Shown piece after piece: positions 14,351 through 21,441 of a stretch of DNA of 21,620 bases (its first letter is position 1; the number at the start of each line of letters is the position of its first letter). The notes under the pieces were generated by a model, which worked only from the letters and a program-made list of their open reading frames with translations, searched no databases and was not told the origin of the DNA. A program made the translations under genes and the position numbers. Origin of the DNA: a virus. The stretch spans positions 1-21,620 of the IMG/VR virus record IMGVR_UViG_3300020469_000301, one strand, 5' to 3'.

Positions 14351-14926
14351 ATGTTTAGAAAATTATTGAGTATTTTATGTATTGTCATGGTATTTGGATT
14401 TACACAAACGCTTTTTGCTCAAACCGTAGTAGAAACTACAACCGACAGTAAAAGTAAAGTTGATTCACAAGGACAAACAATTGTAATATCGCCACCACCT
14501 TCTGCAATTTCTCCTAGTGCGGGGGGAAGTTCTCAAGACCTTTGTACGGTTGGTATTTCTGGTGCTGTTCAGACTCAAATACTTGGCATTTCTACTGGTG
14601 AAACTGTAACAGATCAAAATTGTGAACGACTCAAGATTTCAAAAACACTTTATGATATGGGTATGAAAGTTGCTGCTGTTTCTGTAATGTGTCAAGATAA
14701 AAGAGTATTTGATGCGATGGGTATGGCAGGGACACCTTGTCCATATGAAGGTAAAATTGGTGAAGAAGCGAAAGAAGCATGGAAAACTTGGAGTGGTAAG
14801 AAAAAGATTCCTATAGAGTTCAAACCGGAGACAAAGGCAGATGTTCAAAAAAGGCAATGGGAAACTGGTAGATCAGTTATTGGCGGTGCTTTGTTGTTTG
14901 TACTTCTGTTGGTCGCCGCCAAGTAA
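14351..14926 (+). CDS. exported protein with C-terminal membrane anchor, unknown function
   Basis: A 191-residue protein with a clear signal peptide (MFRKLLSILCIVMVFGF...LFA, cut near residue 23) and a C-terminal hydrophobic segment (about 175-190, SVIGGALLFVLLLVAA), so the middle would be periplasmic. A Pro/Ser-rich linker (48-60) precedes a domain with four cysteines (65, 91, 114, 130), suited to two disulfides, and a SVMCQDKRVFDAM segment. GGAG at 14340-14343 precedes the ATG. The last 86 bases are shared with the next gene in another frame. Function unknown; late expression and export suggest an envelope or lysis-related role. Confidence 0.85.
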   Translation: MFRKLLSILCIVMVFGFTQTLFAQTVVETTTDSKSKVDSQGQTIVISPPPSAISPSAGGSSQDLCTVGISGAVQTQILGISTGETVTDQNCERLKISKTLYDMGMKVAAVSVMCQDKRVFDAMGMAGTPCPYEGKIGEEAKEAWKTWSGKKKIPIEFKPETKADVQKRQWETGRSVIGGALLFVLLLVAAK

Positions 14927-16775
14927 CGCTACAACAGAAAGTATAACAGTTGACAGCGGAGTAACTACCACTATACCAGAAATCGCAGATTTAAGTGACG
15001 GTACAATAACTAATGGTACATGTGTAGGTGGTTCATCTCATTTGAATTTATTAACTAGTAGTAGTGAAGCGTGGAGTGGTTCACCAACTTTGCAATGGGG
15101 TGCATGTTCTGATACGTTTGCAATGACTATGGCAATAAATGAAGTATTATCAGATGCTGGTACAGGCATAAGTTTAGATAAAATTCATTATCGTTGGAAA
15201 TGGATTAATGGTTGTTTCAATATAACAAAAGCAAATGGCGATAAAGTGTGGTGTTCAACAGATATTGAGAATAGACTTGATGAAAATATGAAACCTACTG
15301 GAGAATATGCAGATCAGTTTGATGCTCTTAATATTGTGATAGAAATTACTGATAGTAATGGAACTGTTATAGAAACAAAAACTTACGATTATGATACTTG
15401 GTATCATTGGAGTGAATCAAATTCGCATAGTACAAATGAAACCACAGATGGTGAAGGTGCTGTTTGGCAAATAACTGAAGATCATATAGAACTTTTTAAT
15501 CATATCACTGGTACTGGAACAATATACACACCAAATCAATTAGGAAATATTAGTTTTGTTGCTAATGCACAAGATAATGGACAGTGGGAAGGATACTATG
15601 GTCCTGTTGCAAGAGATGGTGAAATGTGGTTTACATATCGCAATAATCCATGCGATTTAGATACTCTTTACAATCCATCGTGTAGTGGTTACGCTGAAGC
15701 ATATGTGGCACACCTTTATGATCAATCATGTATTGCGGACTCTTTATTTGATATTGGTTGCCCAAATTATGCGACAGCATATCAAGACCAACAATGTAAG
15801 ATTAATCCATTGTATAGTGTTCAATGTCCAAATTATCAAACAGCATATTTCAATCAACAATGTGATCTTGATCCACAATATGATATTGGTTGTCCTAACT
15901 ACTCTGTACTTACTGTCATGGAAGAAATTGTTGTAACTGATCCTGTCGCAGAAATTATTAATCCAAATATAACTATAACCGAAACTATACCAGAAATTAT
16001 TATGCCAGAAATTGTTGTGCCACCAATTGATATAGTTTCTCAGATAGCACCAGTAGAAGAAATTACCACTCAATCTATTGAGACAGAAATCGCAGCAATA
16101 GAGGCAGAAATAAATGAGCAAATCGTTGAAACAACAATTGTTGAACCAGAATCAGGAGAAACCTCTGGAGAAAGAGGAAATTCTGGAAACACCAGTGGAA
16201 ATACCACTACCCAAGAAACCGAAAAACCCCAGCCAGAGAAAAACGACGAACCTAAATCCGAAACTGATGGAGAAAGTGAAGAAACACCCAATGATGAACA
16301 AAGCGAGTCCAAGAACGATGGTGGAAAAGAAAAAGACGTTGGGAAAGATATTGGCTCTAAAGATGGTAATGGAAAGGATAAAGAAGTAGATGAAAGTGAA
16401 AATAATAACGAAGCCGTTGAATCTGAGGAAGATGTTGTTAGACCTCAGAAAAAAGAAGAAAAGGAAGCCCCAACAGAAGCAGAAAAAAAGAATTCTAGGA
16501 AAGAAAAGATAAGAAGATTGATTGCAGATAAAGTAAACAGTCTTACTAAAAAAGTTGAGGAAGCATCAACTTTAGAAGAACAAGTGGCAGTACAAGCGCA
16601 ATTAGCAGCACTAATTGCATTTGTGCCAGATTTTGATTATGGAGATATGGAAGTACCAGATATTTATTTTTATCCACCAGTGCCGACAGTAGATCATGCA
16701 TTTTCAAGATGGTTCGTGAATGACCCGACATTTGGAATAATGGAGGATTTACAATATCCAAGTTTAAGGCAGTAA
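14841..16775 (+). CDS. large exported Cys-repeat protein with charged linker
   Basis: A 644-residue protein with a signal peptide (about 1-30: MFKKGNGK, hydrophobic LLAVLCCLYFCW, then SPPSNA before the likely cut). Residues 31-265 form a domain with several Trp, Cys and Asn residues and an IHYRWKWINGCF segment. Residues 271-354 hold four tandem copies of a repeat of about 22 residues with the pattern C-x5-L/Y-x4-C-x-x-Y-x-x-AY. Residues 355-432 are Ile/Pro/Glu-rich, 433-550 are a low-complexity Glu/Lys/Asn/Gly linker, and 555-644 form a helical then Tyr/Pro-rich C-terminal domain. It starts 86 bases inside the previous gene. It probably spans or sits on the envelope, or is a virion-associated adhesin; function unknown. 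Confidence 0.83.
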   Translation: MFKKGNGKLVDQLLAVLCCLYFCWSPPSNATTESITVDSGVTTTIPEIADLSDGTITNGTCVGGSSHLNLLTSSSEAWSGSPTLQWGACSDTFAMTMAINEVLSDAGTGISLDKIHYRWKWINGCFNITKANGDKVWCSTDIENRLDENMKPTGEYADQFDALNIVIEITDSNGTVIETKTYDYDTWYHWSESNSHSTNETTDGEGAVWQITEDHIELFNHITGTGTIYTPNQLGNISFVANAQDNGQWEGYYGPVARDGEMWFTYRNNPCDLDTLYNPSCSGYAEAYVAHLYDQSCIADSLFDIGCPNYATAYQDQQCKINPLYSVQCPNYQTAYFNQQCDLDPQYDIGCPNYSVLTVMEEIVVTDPVAEIINPNITITETIPEIIMPEIVVPPIDIVSQIAPVEEITTQSIETEIAAIEAEINEQIVETTIVEPESGETSGERGNSGNTSGNTTTQETEKPQPEKNDEPKSETDGESEETPNDEQSESKNDGGKEKDVGKDIGSKDGNGKDKEVDESENNNEAVESEEDVVRPQKKEEKEAPTEAEKKNSRKEKIRRLIADKVNSLTKKVEEASTLEEQVAVQAQLAALIAFVPDFDYGDMEVPDIYFYPPVPTVDHAFSRWFVNDPTFGIMEDLQYPSLRQ

Positions 16776-16779
16776 TTAA

Positions 16780-17100
16780 TTGGATACAATATTTTTTGGG
16801 TTGGCATTTACAATACATATGGGAATGTCAAATCAGTATAACGGAATACACCCAACCTTTAAATATAAATACAACGAATACACGATAGGAGCATTTTACA
16901 ATAGCGAAGAAAATATAAGTCTTTATACATCACGCGATGTTGATTTAAAAGGTGACTTGAAACTAGAAGGTGGATTAGTGTCTGGATATTCTCAGCCCAT
17001 AATACCATTTATTAGATTGAAATATAATGACTATTTTATTGGACCCGGAATTGAAGGTAAAAAATTAGGAATTGTGTTTGGAAAAGAATTTCAATTTTAA
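16780..17100 (+). CDS. small exported or outer-membrane-like beta protein
   Basis: A 106-residue protein with alternating aromatic and hydrophobic residues (FKYKYNEYTIGAFYNSEENISLYTS, then FIRLKYNDYFIGPGI) ending in KEFQF. A terminal Phe after beta strands is typical of small beta-barrel proteins. The likely start is TTG at 16780, which gives a short hydrophobic leader (MDTIFFGLAFTIHMG); the first ATG (16819) would remove it and has no ribosome binding site. The YNGIHP segment recurs in marine phage proteins as I recall. It lies between two membrane-linked genes of the same late operon. Confidence 0.72.
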   Translation: MDTIFFGLAFTIHMGMSNQYNGIHPTFKYKYNEYTIGAFYNSEENISLYTSRDVDLKGDLKLEGGLVSGYSQPIIPFIRLKYNDYFIGPGIEGKKLGIVFGKEFQF

Positions 17101-17111
17101 GGAATGAGCAA

Positions 17112-17753
17112 ATGGCAGAGATAGAGTATGGTGGAGTCAAGGCAAGCGGTTCAAAATTGCTTTTGATTATACCATTATTAGGTACAATAGGTGGTGGTCT
17201 TTGGGGTGGATTTGAATTCTACAAAGATTACCAAGATATGAAAGAGCAAATACAAAGTTATGTTGCGCCAGATTTATCAGGATTTGATAAACAAATTGCA
17301 ATACAGCAAGAGCATCAAGTGACTGTTGAGAGACATATGGATTTCGTATCAGAAGAATTAGAATTATTTAAAGGTGAATTTGCTGGGGTTCGTGATCGTA
17401 TTACAGAAAATACGGATTATCTCAGAGATGCAAAGCATGATCTGAAAGATGAAATGGTTCGTATGGAAAAACATCTTGATCGTATTGAAATTGAAGTTAC
17501 CAAAGCAGAAGATGAAATGAGGGCTATTTCAGATAAACTTAATGATGATGTAAGAGCATTAATGGATGAAGGCGAAACTGAACAAGATAGACTCAAGAGC
17601 GATGTTCGTGCAATGATTGACGATGCCAATAATCGTTTTAATGATAAAATATCTGGCCTTGAAGGTTATGTTAAACGAGAATTAAGTTCTCTTGAGGAAA
17701 GACTCAACGCTAAATTAACAAAGGCACTTGATAACCCACTCGCTAATCGGTAG
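17112..17753 (+). CDS. membrane-anchored coiled-coil protein
   Basis: A 213-residue protein with a single hydrophobic segment near the N-terminus (residues 15-34, KLLLIIPLLGTIGGGLWGGF) followed by a long charged coiled coil (about 60-205) with heptad-like Leu, Ile, Met and Val spacing. No catalytic motif is seen. AAGGAA at 17099-17104 precedes the ATG. It closes the late envelope operon, and its last 11 bases overlap a convergent gene on the other strand. A structural or spanin-like role at the inner membrane is possible but not supported by specific residues. Confidence 0.84.
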   Translation: MAEIEYGGVKASGSKLLLIIPLLGTIGGGLWGGFEFYKDYQDMKEQIQSYVAPDLSGFDKQIAIQQEHQVTVERHMDFVSEELELFKGEFAGVRDRITENTDYLRDAKHDLKDEMVRMEKHLDRIEIEVTKAEDEMRAISDKLNDDVRALMDEGETEQDRLKSDVRAMIDDANNRFNDKISGLEGYVKRELSSLEERLNAKLTKALDNPLANR

Positions 17754-18021
17754 AGGCCAGCATACCATTAGGTGGTGCTGGTGGTTTAGGATAGTATGAA
17801 GGTTCAACATGAGTTTTTATTACAGGTGTTCCTTCTGGGACACTTGCAGGTATACAATACGCTGTTGCTTGATCTTTTGCTGACCAGTGACCCCATCTTT
17901 TAGATAAGGCTTCAGCAGTTGAGTTACAATATTCCACTGAATAGAAATATAATTTTTCTTCAACTTCTATTCTATTTTCACCAATTCCGATGAAAAGTAT
18001 GAGTGCAAAAACTTGTATCAT
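17743..18021 (-). CDS. small exported protein, Cys-containing
   Basis: A 92-residue protein starting with a hydrophobic leader (MIQVFALILFIGIG) that can act as a signal peptide, then a soluble region with two cysteines (32 and 56) and an EYCNSTAEALSKRW helix, and a Pro-rich tail (PSYYPKPPAPPNG). Two cysteines in an exported protein suggest a disulfide. It is the last gene of the minus-strand block, shares one base with the preceding stop (TAATG on that strand), and converges with the coiled-coil gene. Function unknown. Confidence 0.75.
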   Translation of the reverse strand: MIQVFALILFIGIGENRIEVEEKLYFYSVEYCNSTAEALSKRWGHWSAKDQATAYCIPASVPEGTPVIKTHVEPSYYPKPPAPPNGMLASTD

Positions 18022-18371
18022 TAATCTAGTACCTCGTATGAAATTCTTATTCCCTTATCACCTAATACTGATGCTGTCAAATCTGTGATATTATTAGGAA
18101 TTTTATTCTGTGATTGAAATTTTCTTGTAGATGCTAATAATTCTGCTTCCAACATTTCTTTATATTTAAAACCACTCTCAAGTTCATAAACCACAGAAAA
18201 CACCCAACTTGGTGTTGTTTTAGATTTTTTACGTTGAGATGGTTCTATTTGATAAATGTCAAATTTTGCCCCCTTTGCCTTACAATTTTTTATAGCATCT
18301 AAAATTGCTGGCATCACTTTTTTTGAAATTAATTCTGCTTTATTTTTAATTGCCTTGCCTTTCCCAAACAT
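18021..18371 (-). CDS. basic hypothetical protein
   Basis: A 116-residue basic protein with a Lys-rich N-terminus (MFGKGKAIKNKAELISKK), a helix with the hydrophobic face AILDAI, and a beta-like middle (WVFSVVYELESGFKYKEM). One cysteine, no signal peptide and no membrane segment. It lies between the two other minus-strand genes: six bases after the stop of the upstream gene and overlapping the next by one base. I do not recognise the family. Confidence 0.75.
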   Translation of the reverse strand: MFGKGKAIKNKAELISKKVMPAILDAIKNCKAKGAKFDIYQIEPSQRKKSKTTPSWVFSVVYELESGFKYKEMLEAELLASTRKFQSQNKIPNNITDLTASVLGDKGIRISYEVLD

Positions 18372-18377
18372 AGAATC

Positions 18378-18860
18378 TTACCACCAACCTTCTATTGATC
18401 CTATAATCCAAACTCCACCAAAAATCATTGACAAAATCCCAAAAGATAGTGCCACCATTATCGCACCATTTATCACCGCATGTTTAAATTCTTCCGCTGC
18501 ATATATGGTATCTTCGCGTTCTTTTTTGATAGCGCGTCTTAACTCCATCATTTCATCCCAGGTATTAGGCCCAAATCTCATATTCAACATGAACATGATT
18601 TCCTTCTGTTGCTCTGCCATTTTTTTCTTGTGAGTCAGTATGGCAAATGCCTCTTCTTCTATTGATCCAGACCCCATAAGTTTAGCATGAAGTGGTGGAT
18701 TTTTTCTCTGTTGTTCTGCCCTGTTTATGTCGTTGAGTGCGCCAAACCATTTTCCCAAAGATTCTGTACAATTCTCTAATTCCTGCCCCGCTTGCACGAT
18801 TTTGGTCAGTCCTTTATATGCAGCAGATGCGGCGGCTATAGCCGTAAGTGGGTCAATCAT
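18378..18860 (-). CDS. conserved marine-phage membrane protein
   Basis: A 160-residue protein beginning MIDPLTAIAAASAAYKGLTKI, a start I recall from marine T4-like phage genomes. The middle is a charged helical region (Lys/Glu/Met-rich, about 55-125), and the C-terminus has a hydrophobic segment (about 130-153, INGAIMVALSFGILSMIFGGVWII) followed by GSIEGWW. This is a tail-anchored layout with the bulk in the cytoplasm. A purine-rich GAAGAGAG stretch lies about ten bases before the start. Function unknown; a C-terminal anchor and phage context leave room for a lysis or membrane-remodelling role. Confidence 0.82.
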   Translation of the reverse strand: MIDPLTAIAAASAAYKGLTKIVQAGQELENCTESLGKWFGALNDINRAEQQRKNPPLHAKLMGSGSIEEEAFAILTHKKKMAEQQKEIMFMLNMRFGPNTWDEMMELRRAIKKEREDTIYAAEEFKHAVINGAIMVALSFGILSMIFGGVWIIGSIEGWW

Positions 18861-18930
18861 AACTTTTTCTCTCTTCTAACATATCTTTAGTATAATATAA
18901 ATCAATAAAAAATCATGTATTTCACAATAC

Positions 18931-18938
18931 TATTTATA
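18931..18938 (-). promoter_or_regulatory. possible late promoter of the minus-strand block
   Basis: TATAAATA read on the minus strand, about 70 bases before the start at 18860. The distance is greater than for the plus-strand late boxes. It is the only strong candidate in this intergenic region for the minus strand; a TATATTATAC stretch closer to the gene is an alternative. Confidence 0.4.
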
Positions 18939-18948
18939 AGTTTAGGGG

Positions 18949-18977
18949 TTGACATTTGTTATAGAAAAAGTTAAGTA
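18949..18977 (+). promoter_or_regulatory. sigma70-like promoter
   Basis: TTGACA (18949-18954), 17 bases, then TAAGTA (18972-18977), a weaker -10 box within an AT-rich stretch. It lies 33 bases before the next ATG and starts the early-type gene string on the plus strand, opposite in direction to the minus-strand block. Confidence 0.6.
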
Positions 18978-19010
18978 TATTACATAACGAATCTCAAAGG
19001 AGCGTGAATC

Positions 19011-19238
19011 ATGAATGAAGTATTACAAGACATTCAGACACTTGAGAATGCAATCATTAATTTGGTTGAGGGCGCAAGTGATGAAAAGCGCATGGCGATT
19101 AATAGCCTGTCTGCAATGATTGAACTCAAGCGTATGCAAGTAGAGCAATTTGAGCAAGAGGCTCATGATGAAAAAATTGATGATATACTTCTTCAATCTA
19201 TCTGGGAAGAAGAACTTTGGATTGAAAGTAGGGGATAA
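19011..19238 (+). CDS. small acidic helical protein
   Basis: A 75-residue, acidic, all-helical protein (NEVLQDIQTLENAIINLV, SAMIELKRMQVEQFEQEA) that may form a coiled coil or dimer. AAGGAG at 18997-19002 gives a strong ribosome binding site. No cysteine and no membrane segment. It has its own promoter, like many small early phage genes that act on host processes, but nothing in the sequence identifies a target. Confidence 0.78.
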   Translation: MNEVLQDIQTLENAIINLVEGASDEKRMAINSLSAMIELKRMQVEQFEQEAHDEKIDDILLQSIWEEELWIESRG

Positions 19239-19249
19239 TAAGAATCATG

Positions 19250-19293
19250 TTGACAAATCTTCTGAGTAATGCAATAAACCTAATTGTTATAAT
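19250..19293 (+). promoter_or_regulatory. promoter region with TTGACA and an extended -10
   Basis: TTGACA at 19250-19255 with a weak AATAAA 17 bases on (19273-19278). A perfect extended -10, TGTTATAAT (19285-19293), lies further downstream. Which is used cannot be settled by eye; either would drive the gene starting at 19330. Confidence 0.5.
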
Positions 19294-19329
19294 AGCAATC
19301 ATAGAACTGATAATGTAAAGGAGAATGAA

Positions 19330-19536
19330 ATGAAAAACGTAAATATGGGAAGTGTGGAAATGGAATGTATTGATATGAATGATTATCCAGATTTTTGTGA
19401 TGCATACATTTCGTTTGCAGAATATGAAGATGGTGAAATCCTATCAGATGCCGAATTGGAAGATTTGCAGTGTGATCTGGAAAACGATGGTGACATTTGG
19501 GAAATTATAAACAATCAACTATGTGGGAATTTTTAA
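19330..19536 (+). CDS. small very acidic protein
   Basis: A 68-residue protein with many Asp and Glu residues and very few Lys or Arg, so strongly acidic. It has four cysteines (13, 23, 48, 65) spread along the chain without a zinc-finger pattern. AAGGAG (19318-19323) supports the start. Strong acidity is seen in DNA-mimic proteins of phages, but it is only a compositional hint here. The next gene starts one base after its stop. Confidence 0.75.
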   Translation: MKNVNMGSVEMECIDMNDYPDFCDAYISFAEYEDGEILSDAELEDLQCDLENDGDIWEIINNQLCGNF

Positions 19537-19537
19537 T

Positions 19538-19711
19538 ATGAATGATCTATCAACATATGTAATAGCACTCACTGGGCCAGTTATATCTAATGGTGGTCCT
19601 ATAAGTAGAAGGGTAACGGTGAAAGATCGTAAAGAGGCTATAAAACATGCGAAAATGTTTTATGGTAATAGAAAGGTGTCTATCATCAAAATCGGAAAAG
19701 GGATAGTATAA
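19538..19711 (+). CDS. 57-residue hypothetical protein
   Basis: ATG at 19538 directly follows the previous stop and is preferred over an upstream GTG at 19523. The product has a beta-like N-terminus (STYVIALTGPVISNG), then a basic stretch (RRVTVKDRKEAIKHAKMFYGNRKVSIIKIGKG). The EAIKHAKMFYG helix between two strands resembles small beta-alpha-beta folds. No stronger identification. The next gene starts at 19712, immediately after its stop. Confidence 0.68.
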   Translation: MNDLSTYVIALTGPVISNGGPISRRVTVKDRKEAIKHAKMFYGNRKVSIIKIGKGIV

Positions 19712-19879
19712 ATGACCATTCAAGAAGCATGGAGCATCGTAGGCAATCAACCTAAGTGGGCGATTAAGAATATGATCAAGGCACTTAGTATGATGAAGTC
19801 TTTGAACACTTCAGAAGAAAACCGTAGACTTGAAGCAGGAAAGATTTGCTTAAAGACTACTAATCCGAGGTACACATAA
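19712..19879 (+). CDS. 55-residue conserved phage protein
   Basis: A short gene directly after the previous stop and sharing one base with the next start (TAATG). The product, MTIQEAWSIVGNQPKWAIKNM and onwards, is helical with a NTSEENRRLEAGKIC segment that I recall from small proteins of marine T4-like phages (pattern W-A-x-K-N-M-x-K-A-L, then L-N-T-x-E-E-N-x-R-L-E-A). Function unknown. The overlap with neighbours and the recognisable pattern support it. Confidence 0.75.
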   Translation: MTIQEAWSIVGNQPKWAIKNMIKALSMMKSLNTSEENRRLEAGKICLKTTNPRYT

Positions 19880-20088
19880 TGCAAGTCGTAACAGTTAGAT
19901 TTACAGGATCAATGGTTCAACCTTCACACCACGATTGTCAAATTGTAGAAGGTTCTATGCAAATGAAGTTTGATGCTGGTCTACAAGACATAAATCGTCC
20001 AGTATGTAAAATTGTTTCACCATTTGGTAAAGATAATACATTAGAAGCATTCTATCTTTACGAAAACTGGAATTGTAACTTAGATTAG
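19879..20088 (+). CDS. 69-residue hypothetical protein
   Basis: A beta-rich small protein (MQVVTVRFTGSMVQPSHHDCQIV, CKIVSPFG, EAFYLYENW) with three cysteines and a His pair next to the first one. The start shares a base with the preceding stop. The gene ends just before the first repeated promoter cassette. No motif gives a function. Confidence 0.7.
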   Translation: MQVVTVRFTGSMVQPSHHDCQIVEGSMQMKFDAGLQDINRPVCKIVSPFGKDNTLEAFYLYENWNCNLD

Positions 20089-20090
20089 TA

Positions 20091-20153
20091 TTGACAAACC
20101 TCTACTCTTATATTAGTTTATAAGAGTAGAGAGAATCACTGAAAGGGTTCATA
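20091..20153 (+). promoter_or_regulatory. repeated promoter cassette, copy A
   Basis: TTGACA (20091-20096), 17 bases, TAGTTT (20114-20119), a weak -10. Overlapping it is a perfect 13-base inverted repeat: 20100-20112 and 20119-20131, six-base loop. The leader GAGAATCA and GAAAGG before the start codon are shared with copies at 20604 and 21376. The inverted repeat has no T-run, so it is not a terminator; an operator is possible. Confidence 0.68.
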
Positions 20154-20300
20154 ATGCTTCGTATTCAACAAATTTCCGAAATTTTGAATTGCTCCAAAAC
20201 TGTCGCAGAAGAAGTTTTGAGTAAGATTTCTCATATGGACCTGAGTGAGATGGGTCAAGAAGAATGGGAATTTTGGGTTAACTTTTACGGAAAGGTGTAA
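20154..20300 (+). CDS. 48-residue protein with helix-turn-helix-like start
   Basis: A short gene with its own promoter cassette. The N-terminus (MLRIQQISEILNCSKTVAEEVLSKI) has the helix, short turn and helix pattern of a small DNA-binding motif, with C13-S14-K15 at the turn, though the match is weak. The C-terminus is acidic and Trp-rich (EEWEFWVNFYGKV). GAAAGGG (20141-20147) serves as ribosome binding site. If the motif is real it could bind the nearby palindrome; this is speculation. Confidence 0.65.
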   Translation: MLRIQQISEILNCSKTVAEEVLSKISHMDLSEMGQEEWEFWVNFYGKV

Positions 20301-20304
20301 TAGC

Positions 20305-20607
20305 ATGGCATACGCTCCAGATTCAGTAGGTTTTACTTATGGTGATGGTTCAATCCTTGGCTCTTTTACTGAACAGGATTGTGAAAATCTTTTTGAGTTT
20401 TCCACCAATCATGAAGAAATGACAGATGAGTGGGATTTTCCTCATTTGATTTGGGTTTCTCATAATGCGGTAGGTCAATGGAATGCTAGGTATGGCAAAG
20501 TCTTAAAGACTGTCGCTTACATTGCCATTGATGAGGATGAGTATGGCAATCCTGTTGTTGAAAAGTGGGATATTAAAAAGTATCGGAAATATTCCAAAAT
20601 GGCTTGA
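20305..20607 (+). CDS. 100-residue hypothetical protein
   Basis: ATG at 20305, four bases after the previous stop, is preferred over an ATG-containing upstream extension that would overlap that gene. The product is acidic and aromatic-rich (DEWDFPHLIWVSHNAVGQWNARYGK), beta-like, and ends in a basic segment (KKYRKYSKMA). Its stop codon forms part of the -35 box of the next cassette. No functional motif is recognised. Confidence 0.75.
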   Translation: MAYAPDSVGFTYGDGSILGSFTEQDCENLFEFSTNHEEMTDEWDFPHLIWVSHNAVGQWNARYGKVLKTVAYIAIDEDEYGNPVVEKWDIKKYRKYSKMA

Positions 20608-20669
20608 CAAACTCTTACTCTTATACTAGATTATAAGAGTAGAGAGAATCAGTCTTGAAAGGACACAAA
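20604..20669 (+). promoter_or_regulatory. repeated promoter cassette, copy B
   Basis: TTGACA (20604-20609), 17 bases, TAGATT (20627-20632). A ten-base inverted repeat, TACTCTTATA (20616-20625) with TATAAGAGTA (20632-20641), has a six-base loop, and a one-base bulge extends it by three pairs. The leader GAGAATCAGTCTTGAAAGGACA is nearly identical to copy C. Confidence 0.7.
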
Positions 20670-21023
20670 ATGACTTCAGCAGTTTCAATCGTTTCAAATA
20701 CTCCCGGCTCACTCGTAGTGAGCAATGCAGATGCTGTTTTGCCTTTGGACCGTGAAGGTGCTGGTGACTCGCTTATGTCATCCATCAACATTACCATTCG
20801 GGCATTCGCCAATGATAAATATGAGTGGGTGCGGAACTATACTGTTGGTTGGGACAGTGAAGATGGTCACTGGGCCTTTGGTAATGGTTCAATGGTAACA
20901 TCCTCTAAGACTGAACAGAAAGTCTACCTTGGCTATGAGATTGGTGATACAATCAATATCGCTGGTGAGGTTCTTACTATTTGTGCCGCAAACAACCACA
21001 ACATTAAGTTTGTAGGAGCGTGA
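20670..21023 (+). CDS. 117-residue hypothetical protein, beta-rich
   Basis: ATG at 20670 follows AAGGA (20659-20663); a TTG at 20655 is less likely. The product begins MTSAVSIVSNTPGSLVVSN, contains an INITIRAFANDKYEWVRNYTVGW stretch and a compact C-terminal segment GYEIGDTINIAGEVLTICAA that resembles a small beta-barrel turn. No signal peptide or membrane segment. It is separately promoted by cassette B and nearly joined to the next gene. Confidence 0.75.
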   Translation: MTSAVSIVSNTPGSLVVSNADAVLPLDREGAGDSLMSSINITIRAFANDKYEWVRNYTVGWDSEDGHWAFGNGSMVTSSKTEQKVYLGYEIGDTINIAGEVLTICAANNHNIKFVGA

Positions 21024-21025
21024 AA

Positions 21026-21373
21026 ATGAGAGTGGAAGTCTATTACAATCTCCACAAACATATCTTTTCTGTCAGACATAAGGGGCGTGTCATCGCTCAT
21101 ATGTCTGATGTGACAATTATGAACCCAACTTATGTGGTTCGTCAGGCTGGACGTTTAAAGGTTCTAAAAGAGGGCCGCAAGAATGTTCACGCGATGGTTC
21201 GTGGAGAAATGTCTGAAGAAATTTTCGGTTTAAATAATGGTGTTGCAGTCACATATGACCCCTACAAATACAGTTCATTTGTAACAAAGGCAGATGAACA
21301 GCCTATCCTTGAAAGCAAAGTTGCTGTTCTCCATAAGCCAGAAATTGGCGGTCCAAAGATTATGGCATATTAG
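21026..21373 (+). CDS. conserved marine-phage protein, unknown function
   Basis: ATG at 21026 has AGGAG (21014-21018) at the right distance; the GTG at 21020 is too close to it. The 115-residue basic product starts MRVEVYYNLHKHIFSVRHKG and continues RVIAHMSDVTI, RQAGRLKVLKEGRKNVHAMVRGE and VTYDPYKYSSFV, a pattern I recall from many marine T4-like phages where it has no known role. The basic, His-containing segments suggest nucleic-acid binding, without proof. Its stop precedes the third cassette. Confidence 0.82.
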   Translation: MRVEVYYNLHKHIFSVRHKGRVIAHMSDVTIMNPTYVVRQAGRLKVLKEGRKNVHAMVRGEMSEEIFGLNNGVAVTYDPYKYSSFVTKADEQPILESKVAVLHKPEIGGPKIMAY

Positions 21374-21375
21374 GG

Positions 21376-21441
21376 TTGACAACCACCTCAACACATACTA
21401 GATTATAAGAGTAAAGAGAATCAGTCTTGAAAGGACATACT
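21376..21441 (+). promoter_or_regulatory. repeated promoter cassette, copy C
   Basis: TTGACA (21376-21381), 17 bases, TAGATT (21399-21404). The right arm TATAAGAGTA (21404-21413) and leader GAGAATCAGTCTTGAAAGGACA match copy B, but the left arm of the inverted repeat has diverged. The conserved part is therefore the -10 and leader, not the palindrome. Confidence 0.7.

Noticed and set aside
15744-16121. Minus-strand 125-codon ORF in the Cys-repeat gene
   Set aside because: It is a mirror of the repeat-coding region with a low-complexity Ile/Asn/Trp product and no ribosome binding site.
16864-16871. Exact TATAAATA inside the gene at 16780
   Set aside because: It is internal to a coding region and no start codon follows at a suitable distance in a convincing gene.
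20100-20131. Inverted repeat as a terminator
   Set aside because: No T-run follows on either strand, and the repeat lies within a promoter before a gene.
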